This document shows positions 38,286-46,324 of a DNA stretch of 64,000 bases, in pieces (the stretch's first letter is position 1; every line of letters starts with the position of its first letter). Under the pieces are notes generated by a model. It saw only the letters and a program-made list of their open reading frames with translations. It searched no databases and was not told the DNA's origin. The DNA comes from Bacteroidaceae bacterium (GTDB taxonomy: Bacteria > Bacteroidota > Bacteroidia > Bacteroidales > Bacteroidaceae): the NCBI GenBank assembly GCA_017445145.1, contig JAFSVI010000005.1:1-64000 (forward strand), in the 5' to 3' direction. The position numbers and the translations under genes are program-made.

Positions 38286-41200
38286 TCAGGAGTTGTACTC
38301 CTGCCAAGCCTTGATCTTCACATCCTCGAGGTTGAGCGTCGTGGCTGCCTCAATGAATGCCTTGGCCAGGCGCGTGTTGGTCATGAGCGGGATGTTGTGG
38401 TCGATGGCGGCGCGGCGTATGCGGTAGCCGTTGGTGAGCTCGCGGCGTGTGCGGTTCTTGGGCACGTTGACGATGAGGTCGAAGCGGTGCTGCGCGATGA
38501 GTGCGAGCACGTTCTGGTCGTCGTCCTCGTCGGGCCATGACACGCTGCGGGCGAACACGCCGTTCTCGTTGAGGAAGGCCGCCGTGCCGGAGGTGGCATA
38601 CACGTCGAGACCTTTCTTGACGAGCTGACGCGCCGGCTCCAGCAGGTCGAGCTTGCCCTTGGCGCCGCCGGAGCTGATGAGCACGGCCTTGCGCGGGATG
38701 CGGTAGCCGGTGGCGATGAGGGCGTTGAGAAGTGCCTCGTTGAGGTCGTCGCCCAGGCATCCCACCTCGCCCGTGGAACTCATGTCCACGCCAAGCACGG
38801 GGTCGGCGTTCTGCAGGCGTGCGAAGCTGAACTGGCTGGCCTTGACGCCGATGCGGTCGATGTCGAACTCGCTCTTCTCGGCGCGCTGGTAGGGTGCGTC
38901 GAGCATGATCTTGGTGGCTGTCTCGATGAAGTTGCGCTTGAGGATCTTCGAGACGAAGGGGAAGGAGCGCGAGGCACGCAGGTTGCACTCGATGACCTTC
39001 ACCTCGCGGTTCTTGGCCAGGAACTGTATGTTGAATGGTCCGCTGATGTTGAGCTCGGCGGCTATCTTGCGGGCAATCTTCTTCATTTGGCGGATGGTGG
39101 AGAAATACACGTGCTGGGCGGGGAACACCATCGTGGCGTCGCCGCTGTGGACGCCGGCGTACTCGATGTGCTCGGAGATGGCGTATTCGACGATGTCGCC
39201 CTTGTCGGCCACGGCGTCGACCTCTATCTCCTTTGTCTCGGTCATAAACTTCGAGACAACGACGGGGAACTCCTTGCTGACCTCCGTGGCCATGCCTAAG
39301 AAGCGCTCCAGCTCCTCGTCGTCGTGGCACACGTTCATTGCGGCTCCGGAGAGGACGTAGCTGGGGCGCACGAGCACGGGGTAGCCCACCTCGGCGACAA
39401 ACTCCTTGATGTCGTCGAGCGAGGTGAGCGCGCGCCACGCGGGCTGGTCGATGCCGAGCTTGTCGAGCATGGCCGAGAACTTGTCGCGGTTCTCGGCGCG
39501 GTCGATATCGACGGGCGAGGTGCCCAGCACGGGCACACCCTGGCGGTAGAGCTTCATAGCCAGGTTGTTGGGGATCTGGCCTCCCACGCTGACGATGACG
39601 CCTCGCGGCTGCTCCAGGTCGATGACGTCGAGCACGCGCTCCAGCGTGAGCTCGTCGAAGTAGAGGCGGTCGCACATGTCGTAGTCGGTGGAGACGGTCT
39701 CGGGGTTGTAGTTGATCATGATGCTCTTGTAGCCCAGGCGGCGCGCCGTCGAGATGGCGTTGACAGAGCACCAGTCGAACTCCACGCTGCTGCCGATGCG
39801 GTAGGCGCCGGAACCGAGCACGATGACCGACTTGTCGTTGTGGTAGTAGGCGATGTCGTGGGTGGGGGTGTAGGACTCGGCGACAAAGTCGCCGAGAACG
39901 GGACACTCGGCGCTGGCGGAGGGGGCGCTGGATGCGGAGGGGGTGGATGCGGAGGGGGTGGATGCAGCGGGGGTGGTGGCTGCGGAGGTGGTGGCGGCAG
40001 CTGCAGCGGTGGTGGTGGTGGCAGCTGCGCGTGTGAAGGCATCCTGGAATGCCGGTGTGTGTGTGTATGTGAAGTAGAGGTAGTTGGTGAGTTCGGGGTG
40101 CTCGCTGGCCACGGTGGGTATGCGCTTCACGCTGGGAAGGATGCCTCGCTGCTGGCGGTGGCGTCGCACCTGCAGGTTCTCCTTCTCGAGGCTTCCGGGT
40201 CCGGGCTTGAGCACGAAGCGTGCTATCTGGAAGTCGCTGAAGCCGGCTTGTTTCACCTCGAGCAGGAAGGCATCGGGCAGCTCGTCGAGGGTGTTGTAGG
40301 CTTCGAGCTGGTGCTTGAGATCTACGATGTGCTTCATGCGGCGTATGAACCATGGGTCAATCTTCGTGAGCTGCTCGATGCGCTCCACGCTGTAGCCCTC
40401 CTCGAGGGCCTGTGCTATGGCGAAGATGCGCAGGTCGGTGGGGTTGGAGAGGGCGTCGTCGAGGTCGTCGAAGTGTGTGTGCTCGTTGCCCACGAAGCCG
40501 TGCATGCCCTGGCCTATCATGCGCAGGCCCTTCTGCAGCATCTCCTCGAAGGAGCGCCCGATGCTCATGATCTCGCCCACGCTCTTCATGCTGGAGCCTA
40601 TCTGGCGGCTGACGCCGGCGAACTTGGTGAGGTCCCAGCGCGGGATCTTGCATATCATGTAGTCGAGCGTCGGGGCGACGTATGCCGAGTTGGTGGTGCC
40701 CATCTCGCCAATCTGGTCGAGGGTGTAGCCCAGGGCTATCTTTGCGGCGACGAAGGCCAGGGGGTAGCCGGTGGCCTTGGAGGCGAGGGCGCTGGAGCGC
40801 GACAGGCGTGCGTTGATCTCGATGATGCGGTAGTCGTTGGTGGCGGCGTTGAAGGCAAACTGGATGTTGCACTCGCCGACGATGCCCAGGTGCTTCACGC
40901 AGCGTATGGTGATGTCCTGCAGCATCTGCACCTGCTCCGGGGTGAGGGAGCACGTGGGCGCCACGACGATGCTCTCGCCGGTGTGTATGCCTAAGGGGTC
41001 GAAGTTCTCCATCGAGGCCACGGTGAAGCAGCGGTCGTTGGCATCGCGGATGCACTCGAACTCAATCTCCTTCCAGCCCTTGAGGCTCTCCTCGACGAGG
41101 ATCTGCGGGGCGAAGGTGAAGGCCGACTCGGCCAGCTCGGTGAATGTGGTCTCGTCGGGGCAGATGCCGCTGCCGAGGCCGCCGAGGGCGTAGGCCGAGC

Positions 41201-41699
41201 GTATCATGATGGGGAAGCCAATCTGGCGTGCTGCGCGCAGGGCGTCGTCCATGTTTTCCACGGCGTGGCTCACAGGCACCTTCAGCTTCACCTCGGCCAG
41301 CTTCTTGACGAAGAGGTCGCGGTCCTCGGTGTTCATAATGGCCTCGACGCTGGTGCCCAGCACCTCCACGCCATACTCCTTGAGCGTGCCGTTGAGGTAC
41401 AGCTCCGTGCCGCAGTTGAGCGCTGTCTGTCCGCCAAAGGCCAGCAGGATGCCGTCGGGGCGTTCCTTCTTGATGATTTCGGTGACGAAATAGGGTGTGA
41501 CGGGTTGGAAATAGACCTTGTCGGCGATGCCCTCGGATGTCTGGATGGTGGCGATGTTGGGGTTGACGAGCACGCTGGCGATGCCTTCCTCGCGCAGGGC
41601 TTTCAGCGCCTGCGAGCCGGAGTAGTCGAACTCGCCGGCCTGACCGATCTTCAAGGCGCCGCTGCCGAGCACGAGCACCTTCTTCAAGCTTTTGTTCAT
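38286..41699 (-). CDS. carB: Carbamoyl-phosphate synthase large chain, with linker insert
   Basis: 1137 aa, somewhat longer than the usual roughly 1070. It makes carbamoyl phosphate from bicarbonate, ammonia (from the small chain) and two ATP for pyrimidine and arginine synthesis. First half: VLVLGSGALKIGQAGEFDYS, the ATP-grasp block, and NIQFAFNAATNDYRIIEINA. Second half: VIVLGSGAYRIGSSVEFDWC to the second ATP-grasp, then a methylglyoxal-synthase-like allosteric domain. At the junction (about residues 552-598, nt 39905-40045) lies an Ala/Thr/Ser/Pro low-complexity insert (for example TPSASTPSASSAPSASAE). Start ATG 41697-41699 (MNKSLKKVLVLGSG). No carA lies in the window. The TlpA-like gene ends 52 bp upstream. 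Confidence 0.96.
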   Translation of the reverse strand: MNKSLKKVLVLGSGALKIGQAGEFDYSGSQALKALREEGIASVLVNPNIATIQTSEGIADKVYFQPVTPYFVTEIIKKERPDGILLAFGGQTALNCGTELYLNGTLKEYGVEVLGTSVEAIMNTEDRDLFVKKLAEVKLKVPVSHAVENMDDALRAARQIGFPIMIRSAYALGGLGSGICPDETTFTELAESAFTFAPQILVEESLKGWKEIEFECIRDANDRCFTVASMENFDPLGIHTGESIVVAPTCSLTPEQVQMLQDITIRCVKHLGIVGECNIQFAFNAATNDYRIIEINARLSRSSALASKATGYPLAFVAAKIALGYTLDQIGEMGTTNSAYVAPTLDYMICKIPRWDLTKFAGVSRQIGSSMKSVGEIMSIGRSFEEMLQKGLRMIGQGMHGFVGNEHTHFDDLDDALSNPTDLRIFAIAQALEEGYSVERIEQLTKIDPWFIRRMKHIVDLKHQLEAYNTLDELPDAFLLEVKQAGFSDFQIARFVLKPGPGSLEKENLQVRRHRQQRGILPSVKRIPTVASEHPELTNYLYFTYTHTPAFQDAFTRAAATTTTAAAAATTSAATTPAASTPSASTPSASSAPSASAECPVLGDFVAESYTPTHDIAYYHNDKSVIVLGSGAYRIGSSVEFDWCSVNAISTARRLGYKSIMINYNPETVSTDYDMCDRLYFDELTLERVLDVIDLEQPRGVIVSVGGQIPNNLAMKLYRQGVPVLGTSPVDIDRAENRDKFSAMLDKLGIDQPAWRALTSLDDIKEFVAEVGYPVLVRPSYVLSGAAMNVCHDDEELERFLGMATEVSKEFPVVVSKFMTETKEIEVDAVADKGDIVEYAISEHIEYAGVHSGDATMVFPAQHVYFSTIRQMKKIARKIAAELNISGPFNIQFLAKNREVKVIECNLRASRSFPFVSKILKRNFIETATKIMLDAPYQRAEKSEFDIDRIGVKASQFSFARLQNADPVLGVDMSSTGEVGCLGDDLNEALLNALIATGYRIPRKAVLISSGGAKGKLDLLEPARQLVKKGLDVYATSGTAAFLNENGVFARSVSWPDEDDDQNVLALIAQHRFDLIVNVPKNRTRRELTNGYRIRRAAIDHNIPLMTNTRLAKAFIEAATTLNLEDVKIKAWQEYNS

Positions 41700-41751
41700 T
41701 TGCTGTGTTATTGTGTTTGGGATGTGGATGTTATGGTGTGTTGGTGGTGGC

Positions 41752-42291
41752 TCATGGCATGAGCTGTGCGAGCGTGTCGATGAGTGCTTGTCCGCGCAGG
41801 TCGTGGGCCACGATGATGCCATTCTGGTCAACAAGGAAGTTGGCGGGTATGCCGCGCACACCGTAGATGGTTGCGCCCAGGCACTGCCAGCCCTTGAGGT
41901 CGCTCATCTGCGGCCAGGGCATGTTGAGGCGCTCGATGGCGGCTGTCCAGGCGTCGTGGTCGGCATCGAGTGACACGCCCACCACCTCCAGGCCCTTGTC
42001 GTGGTACTGGCGGTAGGCATATACCACTGTGGGCATCTCGGCGCGGCATGGTCCGCACCAGCTTGCCCAGAAGTCGATGAGCACGTATTTGGACTTGCCC
42101 ACGAAGTCGCTGATGCGCAGGGTGTCGCCGGCGGGCGATGGCATGGCGAAGTCGATGTACTTGGGTCCGTCGGTGGCCTCTGCCGTCTCTGCGGCGGGCG
42201 TGTCGGTGGGTTGTTGGGCCTTGGAGACACATGCCGTGAGGGTGAGCATGCCGGCCAGGAGGTATGCGCTGAGGCGCGAATGGGGTGTCAT
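41752..42291 (-). CDS. TlpA/ResA-like thioredoxin-fold lipoprotein
   Basis: 179 aa from ATG 42289-42291. MTPHSRLSAYLLAGMLTLTA then Cys (lipobox LTAC) marks a lipoprotein. The mature domain is a thioredoxin fold of the AhpC/TSA-TlpA group: DGPKYIDFAMPSPAGDTLRI, the active site FWASWCGPCRAEMPTV (CGPC), and the cis-Pro loop VRGIPANFLVDQNG. A periplasmic thiol-disulfide reductase role is expected. The gene lies between the NUDIX and carB genes on the same strand. Confidence 0.92.
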   Translation of the reverse strand: MTPHSRLSAYLLAGMLTLTACVSKAQQPTDTPAAETAEATDGPKYIDFAMPSPAGDTLRISDFVGKSKYVLIDFWASWCGPCRAEMPTVVYAYRQYHDKGLEVVGVSLDADHDAWTAAIERLNMPWPQMSDLKGWQCLGATIYGVRGIPANFLVDQNGIIVAHDLRGQALIDTLAQLMP

Positions 42292-42347
42292 GGGAGATGT
42301 GGGATGTAAAATGAGAAATGTAAAATGTGGAATGTAAGATGTAGATG

Positions 42348-42881
42348 TTATGTGAGTCCGGAGAAGTATTTGTAGAGGGGCGCAATAATGGAGGCCTGCA
42401 TAAAGTCGCCACGGAGCAGCATGGCCTTCACCTCGGCTTGTGGCACCACGTGGACCTCGATGTCCTCGGTGGCATCGAGGTGCTGGCCGCAGGTGCGTTG
42501 CACGCCCGTGGCGAGGAAGCTGTGGCTGAGGTTGTTCATAGCGCTGGCGTTGCACGTGAAGCACATCGTCTCCGTCCACACGCCGCCCGTGAACCCCGTT
42601 TCCTCGGCCAGCTCGCGCCGGGCCGCCGCCAGAGGCTCTTCGCCGGGTTCCACGCATCCGGCGACAAGCTCGAAGCATGTGCGGCCCAGGCCGTGGCGAT
42701 ACTGCCTCACGAGCACCATGTCGCCGTCGGTGGTGATGGCCAGCACGTTGATGAACGTGGGGTATTCGAGGACGTAGTACTCGTCCATGATGCGCCCGTC
42801 GGGCAGCTGGCAGCGGTCGCGGCGCGCCGTGAGCCAGGGTCGGCGTATGAGGTACTCTGTGTCGAGCACCTTCCATGTCAT
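42348..42881 (-). CDS. NUDIX hydrolase
   Basis: 177 aa starting at ATG 42879-42881 (MTWKVLDTEYLIRRPWLTAR); an ATG at 42903-42905 would add eight residues but overlap the AraC gene by 20 bp. The NUDIX box is GEEPLAAARRELAEETGF, with the Glu residues that bind Mg2+. The preceding VRQYRHGLGRTCFELVAGCV matches ADP-ribose pyrophosphatase-type members. Probably hydrolyses a nucleoside diphosphate sugar in the cytoplasm. It follows the AraC gene by 4 bp, so the two are co-transcribed. A short AT-rich spacer of repeated 'aaatgt' units (42292-42347) separates it from the TlpA-like gene. Confidence 0.9.
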   Translation of the reverse strand: MTWKVLDTEYLIRRPWLTARRDRCQLPDGRIMDEYYVLEYPTFINVLAITTDGDMVLVRQYRHGLGRTCFELVAGCVEPGEEPLAAARRELAEETGFTGGVWTETMCFTCNASAMNNLSHSFLATGVQRTCGQHLDATEDIEVHVVPQAEVKAMLLRGDFMQASIIAPLYKYFSGLT

Positions 42882-42885
42882 GTCT

Positions 42886-43812
42886 TTAAGCTGTTGTTGA
42901 AGCATGTGGCGTGGGGTGTTGGTTGTCTGTGGTGTCGGTCTGCGCTGAGAGTCTGCGGAAGTCGCTGGGGCGCTGCCCCGTGTGGCGCTTGAAGAGCGTT
43001 GCGAAATACTCGGGGTTCTCGAATTGCAGACGGAAGCATATCTCCTTGATGCTGTCGGTGGTGGTGAGCAGCAGCTGTTTGGCCCGGTGCAGGCGCAGGT
43101 TGGTGAAGTAGTGGGACGGCGCCACGCCGGTGTAGTGCTTGAAGAGGCGGCGGAAGGAGCTATAGCTGACACCCATCGCCATGGCCACGTCGGGCATGGA
43201 GATGGGTGTCTCGATATTGTTCTGCATGTATTCGCGCGAGCGGCGTATGAGTTCTGGCACATTGCTGTCGCGGTCGTAGTCGAGGTTGACGCTGGTGACG
43301 AACATCAGGCCGAGCAGGTGGTTGACGATGCCGCACAGCAGGAGCTGGAAATAGGCTTCCTCGCGCGAGGCGGCAGCGATGGCGTCGCGGTAGAGGGCTA
43401 CGGCCGTTTGCATGACGCCCACGCGGAACACGGGATGCTGTGGCGCAAGGAAGCCACCGGCCACGCGGTTGTCGATGTTGGGGCCCTTGAAGCCTATCCA
43501 ATACTCGTCCCACCCTGTGGCGGCATCGGGGTGGTAGGAGTGCCACTCGCCGGGGAAGAGCAGGAACATGGTGCCGGCCTCTATGGCGTGTGTGCCGCCG
43601 TGGGCCGTCTGCAGTGTGCCCCGGCCCTTGACGATGTAAAGTAGCTGATACTCTTGCAATACGCGTCCACGTGAGGGGTTGAACAAATAGGTGACACCGT
43701 GGCGGCGAGGCGGGTAGCTCTCGCCAGGGAGGACACTCTGGAAGCCTGCCGAGCACACCGAAAGGCCCCACTGTAGGTCTCGCTCGCTCTCTGTGATGTA
43801 CTTTATTGACAC
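42886..43812 (-). CDS. AraC-family transcription regulator
   Basis: 308 aa; a GTG start at 43810-43812 is proposed because no in-frame ATG exists near the promoter and the frame begins sensibly there (SIKYITESERDLQWGLSVCS). An N-terminal cupin ligand-binding domain (LYIVKGRGTLQT ... GTMFLLFPGEWHSYHPD) is followed by the two-helix-turn-helix DNA-binding domain (ISMPDVAMAMGVSYSSFRRL, FKHYTGVAPSHYF ... ICFRLQFENPEYFATLFKRH, TGQRPSDFRR). It sits directly downstream of the sugar permease gene fucP and may control it in response to a deoxy-sugar; this is inferred from position. Confidence 0.9.
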   Translation of the reverse strand: MSIKYITESERDLQWGLSVCSAGFQSVLPGESYPPRRHGVTYLFNPSRGRVLQEYQLLYIVKGRGTLQTAHGGTHAIEAGTMFLLFPGEWHSYHPDAATGWDEYWIGFKGPNIDNRVAGGFLAPQHPVFRVGVMQTAVALYRDAIAAASREEAYFQLLLCGIVNHLLGLMFVTSVNLDYDRDSNVPELIRRSREYMQNNIETPISMPDVAMAMGVSYSSFRRLFKHYTGVAPSHYFTNLRLHRAKQLLLTTTDSIKEICFRLQFENPEYFATLFKRHTGQRPSDFRRLSAQTDTTDNQHPTPHASTTA

Positions 43813-43832
43813 GTAGTGCTCGTTTTCAGCCG

Positions 43833-43863
43833 CAAAAGTAGTGAGCTTTTTCCAAACTGCCAA
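43833..43863 (-). promoter_or_regulatory. Promoter of the AraC-NUDIX unit
   Basis: Minus-strand TTG (plus caa 43861-43863), 20 bp, TACTTTTG (plus caaaagta 43833-43840), about 20 bp before the proposed GTG start, which supports that start. Confidence 0.7.
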
Positions 43864-43958
43864 ACAAAAGCTTGAAAAGTTGGCGTTTTGGCGCGAAAGA
43901 CTGACATGGTTCAAGTCGTTGTGCGACAATGTGGCGGTGTGGGCGGCGGCACAGCGGG

Positions 43959-45284
43959 TCATGCCCGGCGCATGCGCAGGCCGTAGGCGGCGACGACGGC
44001 GAAGCATACGAGGGGCAGTATGAACGATGCGTTGGTGGCCGGGACGGTGCCGAGCACGGTGCCGCGGTCGATGATCATGGCTTGCAGCGGCGGCAGCACG
44101 GAGCCTCCGAGTATGGCCATTATGAGGCCTGCGGCGCCAATCTTGGCATCGTCGCCGAGGCCGTCGAGGGCGATGCCGTAGATGGTGGGGAACATGAGCG
44201 ACATGCATGCGCTGACGCCCACGAGGCAGTAGAGGCCCATGCGGTCGCGCAGGAGGATGGTGCCAGCGGTGAGCGCTATGGCCGCTACGGCAAAGAGGGT
44301 GAGTATGGTCGCTGGGCGGAACCATTTCATAAGGTATGTGGCTACGAAGCGTGCCACGATGAACAGGAGCATCGCGGCGATGTTGAAGCGCTGGGAGAGC
44401 ATCTCGGCAGCCTGCTCGCCCATGCCCTCGCGCATGAGCACGTGCGTGCCGTACTGGATGATGAACGTCCAGCACATGATCTGTGCGCCGACGTAGAAGA
44501 ACTGTGCGACGATGCCCTCCACGTAGCGCGGCTGATGGGAGAGCCTGCGCAGGGTGGATGCGAGGTGCATGTCGTGGCTTTGGTCGCCGTTGTGGGGCAT
44601 CTTGGTGACGAGGATGACGAAGAACATAGCCACAATCACCAAGCCTATGAGCAGGTACGGGGCCACGAGCACGCTGAGGTCGGCCTCCTTCAAGGCCTCG
44701 AACTCGGCCGCCGGCAGCTGGCCGCGCTGCTCGCTGCCCATGGGGTTGAGGCGCGCTTGTATGAAGGTCATGGCGACGTACATGCCCACGATGCTGCCGC
44801 AGGGGTTGAAGCATTGCGCCAGGTTGAGGCGTCGTGTGGCGGTGTGGGCGTCGCCCATGGCGAGAATGTAGGGGTTGCAGCTCGTTTCGAGGAACGAGAG
44901 GCCGCACGTCATGATGAAGTAAGCTATGAGGAAGAAAGCATACACCCCCGCCTCCTTGGCGGGGAAGAAGAGCAGGGCGCCCACGGCATAGAGCGCCAGG
45001 CCGGTGAGCACGCCCGTCTTGTACGTGTAGCGGCGTATGACCATGGCTGCCGGCAGCGCCATGGCGAAGTAGCCCCCGTAGAATGCCATCTGCACGAGTG
45101 CGCCGTCGGTGACGCTCATGTGGAATATCTTTGAGAAGGCCTTCACCATGGGGTTGGTGATGTCGTTGGCAAAGCCCCACAGCGCGAAGCACGATGTGAT
45201 GAGCATGAAGGGCCACAGATACTGGCGTGGCACCAGCGCTGTCGGGCGGGTGGTGGCGGGTGCCGGGGTGTTGTGTTCTGTCAT
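43959..45284 (-). CDS. fucP: Fucose permease-type MFS sugar:proton symporter
   Basis: 441 aa, about 12 membrane spans. It is of the FHS family (L-fucose/glucose/galactose): the N-terminal span FMLITSCFALWGFANDITNP followed by MVKAFSKIF is the family signature. GLSFLETSCNPYILAMGD, NLAQCFNPCGSIVG and YVEGIVAQFFYVGAQIMCWT are also typical. It imports a hexose or deoxy-hexose with H+ across the inner membrane; L-fucose is likely but glucose or galactose members look similar. Start ATG 45282-45284. An AraC regulator follows on the same strand after 146 bp. Confidence 0.88.
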   Translation of the reverse strand: MTEHNTPAPATTRPTALVPRQYLWPFMLITSCFALWGFANDITNPMVKAFSKIFHMSVTDGALVQMAFYGGYFAMALPAAMVIRRYTYKTGVLTGLALYAVGALLFFPAKEAGVYAFFLIAYFIMTCGLSFLETSCNPYILAMGDAHTATRRLNLAQCFNPCGSIVGMYVAMTFIQARLNPMGSEQRGQLPAAEFEALKEADLSVLVAPYLLIGLVIVAMFFVILVTKMPHNGDQSHDMHLASTLRRLSHQPRYVEGIVAQFFYVGAQIMCWTFIIQYGTHVLMREGMGEQAAEMLSQRFNIAAMLLFIVARFVATYLMKWFRPATILTLFAVAAIALTAGTILLRDRMGLYCLVGVSACMSLMFPTIYGIALDGLGDDAKIGAAGLIMAILGGSVLPPLQAMIIDRGTVLGTVPATNASFILPLVCFAVVAAYGLRMRRA

Positions 45285-45334
45285 GGCGTGTGTGGTAAAG
45301 GGGTGTACGGAATCTGTTTGCAATTAGGACGCGA

Positions 45335-45378
45335 AGACGCAAAGACGCGAAGTCTTTGTTCTCTGCGTCTTTGCGTCT
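45335..45378. repeat. 14-bp inverted repeat 'agacgcaaagacgc'
   Basis: agacgcaaagacgc (45335-45348) and gcgtctttgcgtct (45365-45378) pair exactly. They are surrounded by further 'gacgcgaag' units. Lies upstream of fucP. Related palindromes occur at 17251-17288 and 4479-4519, suggesting a dispersed extragenic repeat family. Confidence 0.65.
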
Positions 45379-45473
45379 ATGTCCGATGTGTCGAAGCGGC
45401 CACAGGCCGGGCGCTGCGAGGTGTCGAAGCGACGGGAGGCCTGGCGGCGTCCTGAATGTGTCATGTCAGTGGT

Positions 45474-46280
45474 TCAGAGCACGGTGAGGCCGGCGGTGTC
45501 GTCGTCGTCGTCGTCCTTGACGTCGGCCTCGGGGGCGAAGCTGGAGTAGAACGTCTCGTCGTCGGTGGGAGCTTCCTCTTCCTCCTCCTCCTCGAGTTCC
45601 TCCTCGTCGCGCTTGCGCAGTTCTTCGTCCTCGTCGTCCTCGCTGCGCACGCGGTTGCCCTCCTCGTCGTAGTCGCTGTCGGAGAGGAAGCGCAGCTTCA
45701 CCGTCGGTGCTTTCTTCTTGGCGAAGATGGCCTCCGTCCACGTGCCCTTCTCCACCTCGAGCACCTCGAAGCCGTCGGCCACTTTCTTCTCGAGTGTGCC
45801 GCCGGGTGCGTGTATGCGCGATGTGGGCAGGGTGGTGGTGGAGATTTCGAAGGCACTCTCGATGATGTCCTTCATTGCGAGGGGTATGCTTTCCCATCCG
45901 CCGCCGAAGTTGCGCGAGATGAGTTCGAGGAGCATGGCTGCCGTGATGTGGCGTATGTTCTCGTAGCTGAGGTCGTTGAGCTGGCTGATGGTGCGCCGGC
46001 GTATTGCAACCATGCCTTTGCGCGGGTTGGTGCGTGCGAAGGTGACCCATCCGCTGTCGCTGGTGAAGCGAGCGCTGTCGCGCTCGTTGCCGCCGTCGAA
46101 GTGCGACACCTCAAATGCGAGGCGGATGGTGTTGAGCAGTTTCTCCTCGTAGGGTGGGAAGCTCTCGTCATCGCGCTCTTTTTCCCAAAGCTGGACTATC
46201 ATGTCTGCCGACAGGTCCCAGATGTTGTTGCTGTTGATGTCGAGGATTGATTCCAGCAGTTCTTCTTTTTGTTTTCCCAT
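45474..46280 (-). CDS. Unknown protein with acidic C-terminal tail, 268 aa
   Basis: ATG 46278-46280 begins MGKQKEELLESILDINSNNI. The first 170 residues look globular and conserved in style (WEKERDDESFPPYEEKLLNT, then IRLAFEVSHFDGG; later GWVTFARTNPRKGMVAIRRR). The last 60 or so are extremely acidic (SEDDEDEELRKRDEEELEEE, later DVKDDDDDDTAG). It has no signal or membrane segment, so it is cytoplasmic. Acidic tails of this kind are seen in histone- or RNA-polymerase-interacting proteins and in DNA mimics, but no family is recognised. It follows the fimbrillin gene after 44 bp, same strand. Confidence 0.75.
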   Translation of the reverse strand: MGKQKEELLESILDINSNNIWDLSADMIVQLWEKERDDESFPPYEEKLLNTIRLAFEVSHFDGGNERDSARFTSDSGWVTFARTNPRKGMVAIRRRTISQLNDLSYENIRHITAAMLLELISRNFGGGWESIPLAMKDIIESAFEISTTTLPTSRIHAPGGTLEKKVADGFEVLEVEKGTWTEAIFAKKKAPTVKLRFLSDSDYDEEGNRVRSEDDEDEELRKRDEEELEEEEEEEAPTDDETFYSSFAPEADVKDDDDDDTAGLTVL

Positions 46281-46324
46281 TGTGGTGGTAAGGTGATGTG
46301 TGGTTGCTTGACGCGTGGTAGCTG

